Source: Sorangium cellulosum So0157-2
GTDB taxonomy: Bacteria; Myxococcota_A; Polyangia; Polyangiales; Polyangiaceae
Length of the DNA stretch: 64,000 nucleotides
Direction: 5' to 3'
Assembly (NCBI RefSeq): GCF_000418325.1
Contig: NC_021658.1
Coordinates: forward strand, 4,258,501 to 4,322,500
The notes below the pieces were generated by a model. It was not told where the DNA came from. It saw nothing but the letters and a program-made list of their open reading frames with translations, and did no database searches. Positions 9,994-18,769 of this stretch are shown piece after piece. The stretch's first letter is position 1. Every line of letters begins with the position of its first letter. The position numbers and the translations under genes were made by a program.

Positions 9994-10842
9994 CTACGGA
10001 GCGCTGCGGCTCTCGCCGGCCGCGGCCTCCGGGGCGAGCAGCGCCCCGGCGAGATCGGCGACCGCCGACAGATCCTCGACGCGGTCGACCTCGAGCTCGA
10101 GTCCGCGGGCGAGCTGCGGCGCGCTGGCGAGGGCGACCTCGGCGACGGTGAGCGTCCTCCCGGTGAGCTGGTGGAGCGACGTCACGCCGTGCTCGCGGAT
10201 GCCGCAGGGCACGATCAGCTCGAACGCCCTGAGGTCCACCGCGATGTTGAGCGCGAAGCCGTGCATCGTGAGCCAGCGCGAGAGGCGCACGCCGATCGCG
10301 CCGAGCTTGGCGAGCTCGCCCGCCCACGCGGAGCCGCCCCACTGCTCCGGGGCCGCGCGATCGACCCAGACGCCGATCATCCCGTCGACCACGCCGGCCT
10401 CGACGTAGTGCTCGCGCGCGAGCAGGATCATCACCTCCGCGAGCGACCGCACGTACCTGCGCACGTCGCACCGGTCCGGCCGGAGATCGAGCAGCGGGTA
10501 GCACACGAGCTGGCCGGGGCCGTGGTAGGTGACGTCGCCCCCGCGGCCCGTCGCGACGAGGTCGATGTCGCGCTCGCTCAGCGCGCCGGAGTCGAGCAGC
10601 ACGTTCTCCGGGTTCGCCCGCGGGCCGAGCGTGATGACGGGGTCGTGCTCCAGGAGCAGGATCGTGTCGCCGATGCGCCCCTCGGCGCGCGCCTCGACGA
10701 GCTGCTTCTGCAGATCGTGGATCGGGGCGTAGCGGCGCCGGCCGATCCACACGGCGCGCGCGCGCCGCGGCTTCGGCGGCCCGAGCTCGGCGCCCTGGTC
10801 CCGCGGGGGCTCTAGGAGATCGCGGAGCGAGGTGGTCGGCAT
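9994..10842 (-). CDS. lipB: Octanoyl-[acyl-carrier-protein]:protein N-octanoyltransferase
   Basis: 282 aa. LipB moves octanoate from acyl-ACP to lipoyl domains, the first step of lipoate synthesis, in the cytoplasm. Diagnostic motifs are present in order: HDPVITLGPRANPENVL, the family signature GGDVTYHGPGQLVCYP, AKLGAIGVRLSRWLTMHGFALN carrying the conserved Lys, and VPCGIREHGVTSL carrying the catalytic Cys. The C-terminus extends beyond the usual 210-240 aa with an acidic/Ala-rich tail. Its ATG begins 3 nt after the stop of the upstream response-regulator gene, so the two share a message. lipA is not in the window. Confidence 0.95.
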   Translation of the reverse strand: MPTTSLRDLLEPPRDQGAELGPPKPRRARAVWIGRRRYAPIHDLQKQLVEARAEGRIGDTILLLEHDPVITLGPRANPENVLLDSGALSERDIDLVATGRGGDVTYHGPGQLVCYPLLDLRPDRCDVRRYVRSLAEVMILLAREHYVEAGVVDGMIGVWVDRAAPEQWGGSAWAGELAKLGAIGVRLSRWLTMHGFALNIAVDLRAFELIVPCGIREHGVTSLHQLTGRTLTVAEVALASAPQLARGLELEVDRVEDLSAVADLAGALLAPEAAAGESRSAP

Positions 10843-10845
10843 GGT

Positions 10846-12333
10846 CTACTCCGGGACCTTTTCGCCGCGCGCGCGCCGCTCGTCGCGGTAGGCCTCGATG
10901 TGCGTCGTGAAGCTCGCCGCGACCTCGGGGTCGAACTGCGAGCCCGAGCACCGCTCGATCTCGGCCACCGCGACCTCGTGCGGGAGCGCCCGGCGGTACG
11001 AGCGGTCGCTCGTCATCGCGTCGTACGTGTCGGCCACCGAGATGATGCGCGCGATGATCGGGATCTCGTTGCCCCGCATCCGGAGCGGGTAGCCGCGCCC
11101 GTCCCAGCGCTCGTGGTGCAGGTGCACGCCGGGGATGAGCGGGTGCAGGAACTTGATCGGATCGAGGATGTCGCGCCCGTAGACGGGGTGCCGCTTGAAC
11201 ACCTCGTACTCGTCGTTCGTGAGCTTGCCCGGCTTGTTCAGGTTGAGCACGCACCCGATCTTGCCGATGTCGTGCATGAGCGCGCTCTGCCGGACGATCT
11301 CGATCTCGTGCGGGCCGAGGCCGAGCTGCTGCGCGAGCATCACCGCGTAGACGGCGACCCGATCCGAGTGGCCCGCGGTGTAGCGGTCCATCTTGTCGAT
11401 CGCCTTGGCGAGCCCCTCGATCGTCTGCTGGAACGTCGCCTGGAGGTCCTGGTAGAGGCGCGCGTTCTCGATCGCCGCCGCGGCGCGCGAGCCGATGATG
11501 CTGAGCAGCTTGCGCTGCCCCTCGTCGAAGCGCTTCGTCCGCGTGAACGACGCGACGGCGACGAAGCCCATCAGCCGCTTCTGGATGCGGAGCGGCACCG
11601 CGACCAGCGACTGGAGCGGCAGCGACGGCTCCGCCGCGAAGAACCTGAGCCCCTTCATGCCCTGCTCGAGGAGCAGCGCCTCGGGGCGGAAATGATCGAG
11701 CACGAGCGCCGGATCGAGCCGGCCGAGATCGGCCTCCGGCGGGAGCGACGGGCCGCGGAGGTGCTGCCGCTCGAAGAAGCTCCCCTCGCCGTCGTCGAGC
11801 CAGGTCGAGATGAGATCGCCGCGCACCTCGTGCAGGCAGCTGTCCGCGACGGTCTCGAGCACCTGGTCGAGCGAGAGGCTCGCCGCGATCGCCTCGCTCA
11901 CCTTGTAGAGCGACACCGCCTCGCGCAGCCGGATGTTCTCGGCGGCCATCCGCTGCTTCTCGATGCCGCGCTGGACGACGTGCACCACCTCGTCCAGCTT
12001 GAACGGCTTGAGCACGTAGTCGTAGGCGCCGCGCTTCATGGCGTCGATCGCGGTCTCGACGGTGCCGAAGCCCGTCATGATGACCGTGAGCGCGTTCGGC
12101 GCCGTCTTGCCGATCTCGTCCAGCAGCGCGATGCCGCCCATCCGCGGCATCTTGAGGTCGCTGATCACGAGGTCGTAATGACCCTTCGTGAGCTCGCTCA
12201 GCGCGCTGGTGCCGTCCTCCGCAGTGCGGACGTAGTAGCCTTCCATGCCGAGGAAGTCGGCCAGCATGTCGCGGATCACCTTCTCGTCGTCCACGACGAG
12301 GATGCGAGGGCGGTCTTCTGGAAACGTGGACAT
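10846..12333 (-). CDS. Response regulator with GAF and HD-GYP output (c-di-GMP phosphodiesterase-like)
   Basis: 495 aa from ATG 12333; an ATG at 12396 would add an unconserved extension. Residues 10-125 form a receiver domain with the phosphoacceptor Asp at about 59 (LVISDLKMP) and Lys in VLKPF. Residues 140-295 look like a GAF domain. The C-terminal part is an HD-GYP domain with HDIGKIG (HD at about 354-355) and HHERWDGRGYP (GYP at about 414-416), so cyclic-di-GMP hydrolysis is likely. The cognate kinase is not adjacent. It is unusual that the next gene, 3 nt downstream, is lipB. Confidence 0.9.
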   Translation of the reverse strand: MSTFPEDRPRILVVDDEKVIRDMLADFLGMEGYYVRTAEDGTSALSELTKGHYDLVISDLKMPRMGGIALLDEIGKTAPNALTVIMTGFGTVETAIDAMKRGAYDYVLKPFKLDEVVHVVQRGIEKQRMAAENIRLREAVSLYKVSEAIAASLSLDQVLETVADSCLHEVRGDLISTWLDDGEGSFFERQHLRGPSLPPEADLGRLDPALVLDHFRPEALLLEQGMKGLRFFAAEPSLPLQSLVAVPLRIQKRLMGFVAVASFTRTKRFDEGQRKLLSIIGSRAAAAIENARLYQDLQATFQQTIEGLAKAIDKMDRYTAGHSDRVAVYAVMLAQQLGLGPHEIEIVRQSALMHDIGKIGCVLNLNKPGKLTNDEYEVFKRHPVYGRDILDPIKFLHPLIPGVHLHHERWDGRGYPLRMRGNEIPIIARIISVADTYDAMTSDRSYRRALPHEVAVAEIERCSGSQFDPEVAASFTTHIEAYRDERRARGEKVPE

Positions 12334-12585
12334 GCGGCCGTCAAGCCTACCAGATCCGCTCGCAGCCCATCGGTCCAAGGTGGGCGGGTCGGGCACACGG
12401 ACGGACCCGCGCCCCGCGAGGACCGGTCTACCTGAGGCGCTGAGGTAAGGCGGACGGCGCCTCGGGTTCGGGTAGGGGAGCGACGCGGCCGCCGACCGCG
12501 AGCGAGGTGATCGCGACGGGAGCGCCGCGGCCGCCGACCGCGGCGGCCGACCGGCTGCGCGCGCGGGAGCGGCGGCGCGGGCCGC
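12334..12585. other. Intergenic region between the HD-GYP regulator and the methyltransferase-synthase fusion
   Basis: About 250 bp between the start of the HD-GYP gene and the end of the next minus-strand gene. It holds the HD-GYP promoter region and several repeated gcggccgccgaccg words near 12488-12553, but no gene or clear terminator with a T-run. Confidence 0.4.
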
Positions 12586-14883
12586 TCAGTCCTCGTCGCC
12601 GGTCGAGATGATGGGGTGCCGGATGGTCCGGGGCGACTCGTCCAGATCCGGGACGCGGATCGAGATGGGCCCGGGGCTGCGGATGGAGGGGGGCGGCGCG
12701 GACTCGGAGTCCTCGGTGCGCAGCGGGATCATCCTGCTGCTCGGAGCGGGCTCGTCCGTGGCCGTCGTCAGCACCGCGACGGCCCGCTGCTCGCCGAGGG
12801 CGTGCTTCTGCTCGAGGAAGCGCAGGACCGACGGGCCGGTCGAGCGCTCGAGCGCCGAGCGCAGGTCGCCGGGCAGCGTCGACTCGATGATCATCTTCAC
12901 GCCGGTGCGGGGGTGCTCGATCTCGATGCGCACGAGGTGCACGAACGAGCGGTCGAGCCCGTGCTTCTCCTCGAAGTAGCGGTTCGTGGGCACGTGGCCG
13001 TAGCGCTCGTCGCCGAGGATCGGGTGGCCGATCGCGGCGAGGTGCCGCCGGATCTGGTGCGTGCGCCCGCCGTCCGGGATGACGCGGAGGATCGAGTGGC
13101 CCGAGGCGACGGCGAGGCGGCGGTACCGCGTGCGCGCGGTGTACGTGCGCGTCCCCTCGCGGAGGTCGCGGGTGATCGCGCCCTTGCCCGGGGTCACGCC
13201 CTTGGCCGCGGCCAGGTAGATGAGGCGCCCCGTCTTCGTGAGCGCCTCGCCCCAGCGCGCCGCTGCCTCCTCGTTTCGCGCGAGCATGACCAGGCCGCTC
13301 GTGCCCGGATCCAGCGCGTGCACGACGACGGGCGTCGTGGTGTTGCCCGGGATGCGGGCGCAGCGGGCGAGCAGCGAGCCGAGGTACTCCGGCTGCGGGG
13401 CCACCGGCTCGTGCGGGCCCTTCTCGACGACCAGCACGCCGTCGTCGTCGTAGATCACCTTCGGCGCCGGCGGGGGCGTCCTGCGGAGGGCGGCGATCGT
13501 CTCGATCTCCTCCGTGAGCGGGATCATGTCGAGCGGCGTGAGCTCCGTCGACGAGTACCCGAGGCGGCAGAAGTGATCGAGGTCGCGCGCGAGCGTGTCG
13601 GGATCGCACGAGACGTAGACGAGCAGCGGCGCGCCGAGGCGCGCGATCGCCTCGCGCGCGGTCGGGGAGACGCCGCGGCGCGGCGGGTTCACCACGATGC
13701 CGTCGAACTTCTCCGAGCCGTTGACGAGGGAGCTCACGATCTCCGAGACGTCGCCGGTGCGCACCTCCACGCGCTGGCTCAGCCCCTGGGCCTCGGCCGC
13801 CGCGCGGGCGTTCGCCGCCGCGGGCGCGAAGGACTCGACCATCAGGACGCGGTTGCCGCCCTGCGCCAGGGCGAGCGAGATCGCGCCCGAGCCGCCGTAC
13901 AGATCGAGGATGCGCGGCGGCTCCTTGCGCCGGGAGGCCGGGCCCATCGGGGCCTCGCCCTCGATCACGGGCCCGTCGTTCTCGAGCGACGCGATCTCGC
14001 GGAGCAGGAGGGCGTGCACGCGCGCGGCCTGCGAGCGGTGCGCCTGCACGAACGAGCCGAACGCGGCGACGTGATAGGTCTGCCCGATCCGGTCCTCCGC
14101 GTGCGAGACGCCGTCGAGCACGATCGTCTCGGGGCCGAGGATCTGCGGCGCCTCCGCGTCGTGGAAGTTCGCCGCGACGCCGATGACGCGGGGGAGCATC
14201 GGGCGGATGGCGCGGCCTGCCTCGCGCAGCTCGTCGCGCGTGCACGCGCGCTCGCGCTGGAGGACGAACGTGATCAGCACGAACGCCGGGTTGTCCTCGG
14301 TCGCGCCCATCTCCGCGTAGAGCGGCGTGCCGGGCGCGAGGTGGACCTCGCGCAGGTCGAGGGCGCGGAGCACGCCGCCGCGCGCCGGATCGTACGGCAA
14401 GAGCAGCGGCCGGACCTCCGGCGGCGGGGACGCGATCAGCTCGCGCAGCCGCGAGGTCACCGCCGCGAGGGCCGGGGCGAGGACCCGGCAGCCCGGGATG
14501 TCGACGACCTCGTGATGCCCTGTGCGGCCGTACAGCCCGATCGCGCCGGAGGACGCGACGATGAGCTTCGCTCGGCCGCGGTAGCCGGTGATCGGATCAG
14601 CCGGGATGACCGGGCTCGTCTGGAGCAGCTCGAGCGACGGGTAGTGCGCGGCCGCGGACACGACCCTCGCGCGCTTCGTGCTGAGCTGCTCTGCGTAATC
14701 GCCCGCGATGAGCGGACAGCCCGCGCACTCGACCGAGTGCACGCACTCGATCAACGTGTTCGGGATCTCGCCTGCCTTCAATGTGCGCCGCACGGGCCCG
14801 GACAAAACGCCGCCGCCCGATCCCTCTGCGCCGGTGCTCTCGCCCAGCCCGTGCGGTTCTTCGATACCTGCGCCGGAAGCCAT
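12586..14883 (-). CDS. Fused TrmA/RumA-type RNA m5U methyltransferase and RluA-type pseudouridine synthase
   Basis: 765 aa from ATG 14883. The N-terminal half (about 1-450) is a TrmA/RlmC/RlmD-type methyltransferase: a Cys cluster (CVHSVECAGC) that may hold Fe-S, a SAM motif LDLYGGSGAISLALAQ, VNPPRRGVSP, and the catalytic loop YVSCDPDTLARDL. The C-terminal half (about 460-690) is an RluA-family pseudouridine synthase with HALDPGTSGLVMLARN, whose Asp is the catalytic nucleophile, and GGRTHQIRRHLAAIGHPILGDERYG. A disordered tail follows. Both activities modify uridines in rRNA or tRNA, so one polypeptide probably carries out two uridine modifications. No stop or restart separates the halves. 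Both domains look intact; the RNA target is unknown. Confidence 0.9.
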   Translation of the reverse strand: MASGAGIEEPHGLGESTGAEGSGGGVLSGPVRRTLKAGEIPNTLIECVHSVECAGCPLIAGDYAEQLSTKRARVVSAAAHYPSLELLQTSPVIPADPITGYRGRAKLIVASSGAIGLYGRTGHHEVVDIPGCRVLAPALAAVTSRLRELIASPPPEVRPLLLPYDPARGGVLRALDLREVHLAPGTPLYAEMGATEDNPAFVLITFVLQRERACTRDELREAGRAIRPMLPRVIGVAANFHDAEAPQILGPETIVLDGVSHAEDRIGQTYHVAAFGSFVQAHRSQAARVHALLLREIASLENDGPVIEGEAPMGPASRRKEPPRILDLYGGSGAISLALAQGGNRVLMVESFAPAAANARAAAEAQGLSQRVEVRTGDVSEIVSSLVNGSEKFDGIVVNPPRRGVSPTAREAIARLGAPLLVYVSCDPDTLARDLDHFCRLGYSSTELTPLDMIPLTEEIETIAALRRTPPPAPKVIYDDDGVLVVEKGPHEPVAPQPEYLGSLLARCARIPGNTTTPVVVHALDPGTSGLVMLARNEEAAARWGEALTKTGRLIYLAAAKGVTPGKGAITRDLREGTRTYTARTRYRRLAVASGHSILRVIPDGGRTHQIRRHLAAIGHPILGDERYGHVPTNRYFEEKHGLDRSFVHLVRIEIEHPRTGVKMIIESTLPGDLRSALERSTGPSVLRFLEQKHALGEQRAVAVLTTATDEPAPSSRMIPLRTEDSESAPPPSIRSPGPISIRVPDLDESPRTIRHPIISTGDED

Positions 14884-15240
14884 TCCGGGGGAGCTTACAG
14901 GGGCTCTCGGCCAGCGTCGAAGGTGTAAAGAGAAGTCCGTCGAGCTTTTCGTCTGCAGCGCTTCGACGTTCCGGGCGCGCTTCCGGGGGCGCTCGGGATC
15001 CCCGAAAAGCCGCGTGTCTCCCCGGCGGCCTTCGCGAGCGCCCGGACGGCGGGCCGTCCAGGCCGCGTTCGCTCCGTCGAGGCGGCCCGAGCCGAGGTAA
15101 GGAGCGGCGCGAGGCGCCGCCACATTGGCGCCCGCGCTGCTCCTTAACCTCGGGCCGCCGTGCCGTTCGCGACATCCGTAGGCGCAAATGGCGCGTCCGT
15201 CCCGCGCGCGCCGTGGATGAGGTGGTAGACTGAGCGCCTC
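14884..15240. other. Divergent intergenic region with large imperfect inverted repeat
   Basis: 357 bp between the leftward fusion gene and the rightward surface-protein gene, so it must carry both promoters. It contains the hairpin annotated at 15081-15160. I see no credible ORF. Confidence 0.6.
15081..15160. repeat. Imperfect inverted repeat with nested hairpin
   Basis: The left arm starts with ggcggcccgag and ends with ggtaaggag (15081-15104). The right arm (about 15140-15160) is its reverse complement except for a 4-nt insertion and one mismatch. Between them lies a second perfect stem, gcggcgc/gcgccgc with a 3-nt loop (15104-15120). It could be a cis-acting RNA structure, a regulator site or a mobile repeat. 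It ends about 80 bp before the rightward start codon. Confidence 0.6.
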
Positions 15241-16881
15241 TTGCGTCTTCCGATCGCTTCTCTCTTCGGCGTCGTGGCTGTGCTGTTCGCCCATGCGGCG
15301 CTCGCCGCGCCGGGCGACAAGGAGGCGAACCAGGGCATCAACGCGGCCCGGGGTGGGTTCTGCAAGCGGGCGATCCCGCTCCTCGAGTCCGCCGAGGGCC
15401 AGCGGCACCGCCCGAGCTCTGCGGTGCCGCTCGCCGACTGCTACGCGAAGCAGGGCGAGCTGCTGAAGGCGAGCGAGATCTATCACACGGTCGCGAGCGA
15501 GAAGAAGGAGCCCGGCTACACCGGCCGGGATGTCGTGGCCATCACATCGGCCAAGAAGAAGGCGGCGCAGCTCGACGCGCGCATCCCGACGCTCGTCGTC
15601 ACGCCGGCGGAGCCCTACGCGGGGCTCGTCGTCGAGATCAACGGCGAGGCGATCGGCGACCCATCGACGCCGCAGCGCTTCGATCCGGGCAAGCCGCTCT
15701 CGGTCGTCGCCAGGGCCGAGGGGTACGAGGAGCTCTCGCAGAAGATCACGCTGAAGGAGAAGCAGCGGCGCGAGCTCAAGCTGCGACTCAAGCCGAAGCC
15801 CGGCGCGGCGAAGCCGGCGGAGAAGCCTGCGGCGGCGAAGCCGCCGGAGAAGAAGCCGGCGGAGAAGCCTGCGGCGGCGAAGCCGCCGGAGAAGAAGCCG
15901 GCGGAGAAGCCTGCGGCGGCGAAGCCGCCGGAGAAGAAGCCGGTGGCGAAGAAGCCGGCGGAGAAGAAGCCGCAGAAGTCGGTGGCGAAGAAGCCGGCGG
16001 AGAAGAAGCCGACGAAGCCCGTGGCGAAGAAGCCGCCGGAGAAGCCGGCGGAAGACGAGCCGCGCGTCGCGGCCGGGCCCGACGAGAAGGCGAAGCCGCA
16101 GGTCGAGATGCCCGAGCCCACGCCGCCGGACGAGATGCCCGCGCCCACGCCGCCGGCCCGGCGCAAGCAGCGGAACGTGTGGCTCGGCGCCGGCTTCCGG
16201 GGCTTCTTCGTCCCCCAGGTCATGTTCGAGCTCTTCGGAGAGGGCGGGCGGCACGCCTTCTTCCCCGGCGGAGACGTCTCGCTGTCCACGCGGCTCGGGC
16301 GGTTCGATCTCGTCTTCTCGGTCGCCTACGCGCGCTTCCGGTTGCAGGAGACGCCCTTCTTGCCGAACGGGCACCCCGACACCGACTACGAGATCATCGA
16401 GAGCGACCTCCAGGCGCTCCAGGCGGACGCCCGCCTGGTCTGGAACATTCCGCTCGATCGCGACGAGCGGTTCGCCTTCCGCGTCGGGGCTGGCCTCGGC
16501 GTGGGCTGGATGTTCATGGGCGAGCTCTACCGGACCCAGGCGTACCCCGGGGACGCCGTCCCCGGCGACCAGAGCACCTTCGTGCCGGGGGATCCGTACC
16601 GCTACAAGAAGTGCCGGGGGCCGAACAATCCGGAGGGGAGCTTCCGGTACTGCAACCAGCTCGACTACGACGCGGATCACTACCCCGGCTACGCCGAGCC
16701 GAGCTGGTTCACCCGCCCCAAGGGAAAGCCCCAGGGCCTGAAGCCGGTCGTCTATCCGTGGCTGCTCTTCCCCGAGCTCGGCCTCTCGTTCCGGCCGTGG
16801 GACCGCGTCGCCTTCGATCTGCGGGTCGGCGCCTCCGTGACGGGTCCGCTCGGCGCGCTCGGCATCCGCTTCGCGTTGTGA
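15241..16881 (+). CDS. Secreted surface protein: PEGA-like domain, Lys-Pro-Ala repeat linker, beta-rich C-terminus
   Basis: 546 aa from a TTG start that gives a clean signal peptide (cleavage after AHAALA). Residues 20-110 resemble a short TPR-like helical segment. Residues 115-180 resemble a PEGA-type carbohydrate-associated domain (VVEINGEAIG, VVARAEGYEE). Residues 180-300 are a Lys/Pro/Ala/Glu linker built from near-identical 14-residue units, as in TonB-like or wall-spanning spacers. The C-terminal 230 residues alternate Gly/aromatic strands (GAGFRGFFVPQVMFELFG, FRVGAGLGVGWMFMGELY) and end with FAL, suggesting an outer-membrane barrel. The linker may cross the periplasm or peptidoglycan. 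No known function. Confidence 0.7.
   Translation: MRLPIASLFGVVAVLFAHAALAAPGDKEANQGINAARGGFCKRAIPLLESAEGQRHRPSSAVPLADCYAKQGELLKASEIYHTVASEKKEPGYTGRDVVAITSAKKKAAQLDARIPTLVVTPAEPYAGLVVEINGEAIGDPSTPQRFDPGKPLSVVARAEGYEELSQKITLKEKQRRELKLRLKPKPGAAKPAEKPAAAKPPEKKPAEKPAAAKPPEKKPAEKPAAAKPPEKKPVAKKPAEKKPQKSVAKKPAEKKPTKPVAKKPPEKPAEDEPRVAAGPDEKAKPQVEMPEPTPPDEMPAPTPPARRKQRNVWLGAGFRGFFVPQVMFELFGEGGRHAFFPGGDVSLSTRLGRFDLVFSVAYARFRLQETPFLPNGHPDTDYEIIESDLQALQADARLVWNIPLDRDERFAFRVGAGLGVGWMFMGELYRTQAYPGDAVPGDQSTFVPGDPYRYKKCRGPNNPEGSFRYCNQLDYDADHYPGYAEPSWFTRPKGKPQGLKPVVYPWLLFPELGLSFRPWDRVAFDLRVGASVTGPLGALGIRFAL
15811..15936 (+). repeat. Three perfect 42-bp tandem repeats inside the coding region
   Basis: Three identical 42-nt units at 15811-15852, 15853-15894 and 15895-15936 each encode the 14-residue unit KPAEKPAAAKPPEK. 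Diverged copies follow to about 16050. Because the unit is a multiple of 3, slippage would change linker length without breaking the frame. Confidence 0.9.
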
Positions 16882-16891
16882 GCGGCGGGGC

Positions 16892-17230
16892 TCAGCGCTC
16901 GAGCTTCACGTCGCGGCGGAGCTTCCGGGAGACCACGGCTTCGAGCGTGCTCCAGAGCTCCTCGCCGGTCCGCTGCGCCACCCAGCGGCCTTCGGGCTGC
17001 AGGTAGTCGAAGTGCCACGCCACCCGCTCGGCGGCCATCCAGATCTGCCGCGCCGCGCGGTGGCTGTTGACGACGTACTTGACGCCGTCCTCGAACTCCA
17101 GCGTGAGGATGCCGCTCTGCAGGTCGGCCTCCACGCCGTCGGGGATCTCGTTGATCGCCCGATCCAGCGCGCGCAGCGACCGATCGGCCACGGCGTCGAA
17201 CTCTCGCTCCGACAGGGGCTCTCCGCTCAT
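16892..17230 (-). CDS. cyaY: Frataxin/CyaY iron-sulfur assembly protein
   Basis: 112 aa, the usual length. An acidic first helix (LSEREFDAVADRSLRALDRAINEI), the strand LTLEFEDGVKYVVNSHRAARQIWMAAE and the later WHFDY and WSTLEAVVSRKL fit the CyaY fold; RQIWMA is the conserved sheet motif. Frataxins bind iron with the acidic helix and modulate the cysteine desulfurase/scaffold complex in the cytoplasm. It is convergent with the preceding gene (10-nt gap) and is not near isc or suf genes here. Confidence 0.9.
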   Translation of the reverse strand: MSGEPLSEREFDAVADRSLRALDRAINEIPDGVEADLQSGILTLEFEDGVKYVVNSHRAARQIWMAAERVAWHFDYLQPEGRWVAQRTGEELWSTLEAVVSRKLRRDVKLER

Positions 17231-17287
17231 GCCGCTCGGCTTACAACGGCGCGCGCCGCGGCGGTATGGGGAAGCGCCGGGGGCCGC

Positions 17288-18736
17288 TCACTCCCAGGGC
17301 ACCGTGTAGAGCTTCACGTTGCTCATCGCCTTCATCGCCTCGACGACGCCCTCCTTGACCCCGGTGCCGCTGTCCTTGATGCCCCCGAACGGCGACAGCT
17401 CGGAGCGGTACCCCGGCACCTCGCGCACGTTGACCGTGCCGCAGCGCAGCTCGCGGACGAGCCGGTGGACGTGCCTCATGTCGTTCGTGCAGACGCCGGC
17501 GGAGAGGCCGTAGCTCGTCCCGTTCGCCACCGCGATCGCCTCGTCGATGTCCCTCACCCGGAGGATCGGCGCGTGCGGGCCGAAGGTCTCCTGCTGCACG
17601 GACGGGGCGTCGCGCGGCACGCGATCCATCACGGTGGGGCCGTACAGCGCCCCGCGGCGCTCGTTCCCGAACAACAGCGTGGCGCCCCGCGCGAGCGTGT
17701 CCGCCGCGGCCGCCTCGAGCTGCCGCGCCGCGGCCTCGGAGATCACCGTCCCCATGTCCGTCGCGGGGTCGCGCGGATCGCCGACCTTGACCTGCGCCGA
17801 CGCGGCGGCGAGGCGCGCGGCGAACTCGTCCGCGACGCGCTCGCTCACGATGAGCCGCTTCACCGCCGTGCAGCGCTGCCCCGAGTTCTTGTAGCAGCCG
17901 TAGACGGCGAGCCGCGCCGCCTCGTCCAGATCCGCGTCGTCGAGCACGATCAGCGGATCGTTGCCGCCGAGCTCGAGCGCCGCGCGCCGGTAGCCGAGCA
18001 TGCCGGCGATGCGCTTGCCGATCTCGACCCCGCCGGTGAAGCTCACGAGCTCCACCGCGGGGTGGGTCACGAGCGCCCGCCCGATCTCGGCCGGGTCGCC
18101 GGTCACGACGCTGAGCATGCCGGGCGGCAGCCCCGACTCGTGCAGCACGGCCGCGAGGTAGACGGCGGAGAGCGGCGTTTTTTCCGACGGCTTGAGCACC
18201 ATCGCGCTGCCGCTCGCGATGCTCGGCGCGACCTTGTGGGCGACCTGGTTCAGCGGGTGGTTGAACGGCGTGATCGCCGTCACGAGGCGCAGCGGCTCGC
18301 GCAGCGTGTAGCCGCGGCGGGGCTTGCCGTTCGCCGAGATGTCGAACGCGAGGCACTGGCCGTCGTCCCGGAGCGCCTCGTACGCGGCGAACCGGAGCAC
18401 GTCGAGCGCGCGCCGCACCTCGTACGCCGTGTCCTTGAGGCACAGCCCGCTCTCCCACGTGATGAGCCGCGCGACCGCGTCCGCCTGCGCCTCGATGAGC
18501 GCCGCGGCGCGGAGCAGGATCTGGCTGCGCTCGTGGCGCGAGAGCCGCGGCGGGCCGGACGCCGCGGTCTCGATCGCCCGCGTCACCTCCTGCTCGTCGA
18601 GCCTCGGCACGCTGCCGATCTCCTCGCCCGTGAACGGGTAGCGCACGAGGATGCGCTCGTCCCGGCTCACCGGCCTGCCCCCGATCAGGCACGGAAAATG
18701 GAACCCCGGTCGTTCGATGGAGAGCGTCGAGCCCAT
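17288..18736 (-). CDS. phnY: Phosphonoacetaldehyde dehydrogenase (aldehyde dehydrogenase family)
   Basis: 482 aa, full ALDH length. Catalytic features are visible: ITPFNHPLN, KPSEKTP (cofactor-binding Lys), SFTGGVEIGKRIA, ELGGNDPL with the general-base Glu, and NSGQRCTAVKR with the nucleophilic Cys. PhnY oxidises phosphonoacetaldehyde to phosphonoacetate with NAD+. The NSGQRCTAVKR form and the neighbouring phosphonoacetate hydrolase support this specificity. The upstream phnA ends 33 nt before; AAGGGGGG lies before the ATG. Another aldehyde substrate cannot be excluded by sequence alone. Confidence 0.85.
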   Translation of the reverse strand: MGSTLSIERPGFHFPCLIGGRPVSRDERILVRYPFTGEEIGSVPRLDEQEVTRAIETAASGPPRLSRHERSQILLRAAALIEAQADAVARLITWESGLCLKDTAYEVRRALDVLRFAAYEALRDDGQCLAFDISANGKPRRGYTLREPLRLVTAITPFNHPLNQVAHKVAPSIASGSAMVLKPSEKTPLSAVYLAAVLHESGLPPGMLSVVTGDPAEIGRALVTHPAVELVSFTGGVEIGKRIAGMLGYRRAALELGGNDPLIVLDDADLDEAARLAVYGCYKNSGQRCTAVKRLIVSERVADEFAARLAAASAQVKVGDPRDPATDMGTVISEAAARQLEAAAADTLARGATLLFGNERRGALYGPTVMDRVPRDAPSVQQETFGPHAPILRVRDIDEAIAVANGTSYGLSAGVCTNDMRHVHRLVRELRCGTVNVREVPGYRSELSPFGGIKDSGTGVKEGVVEAMKAMSNVKLYTVPWE

Positions 18737-18769
18737 CCTGTCCCCCCTTCAGGCGCTCGATCGATGGCG

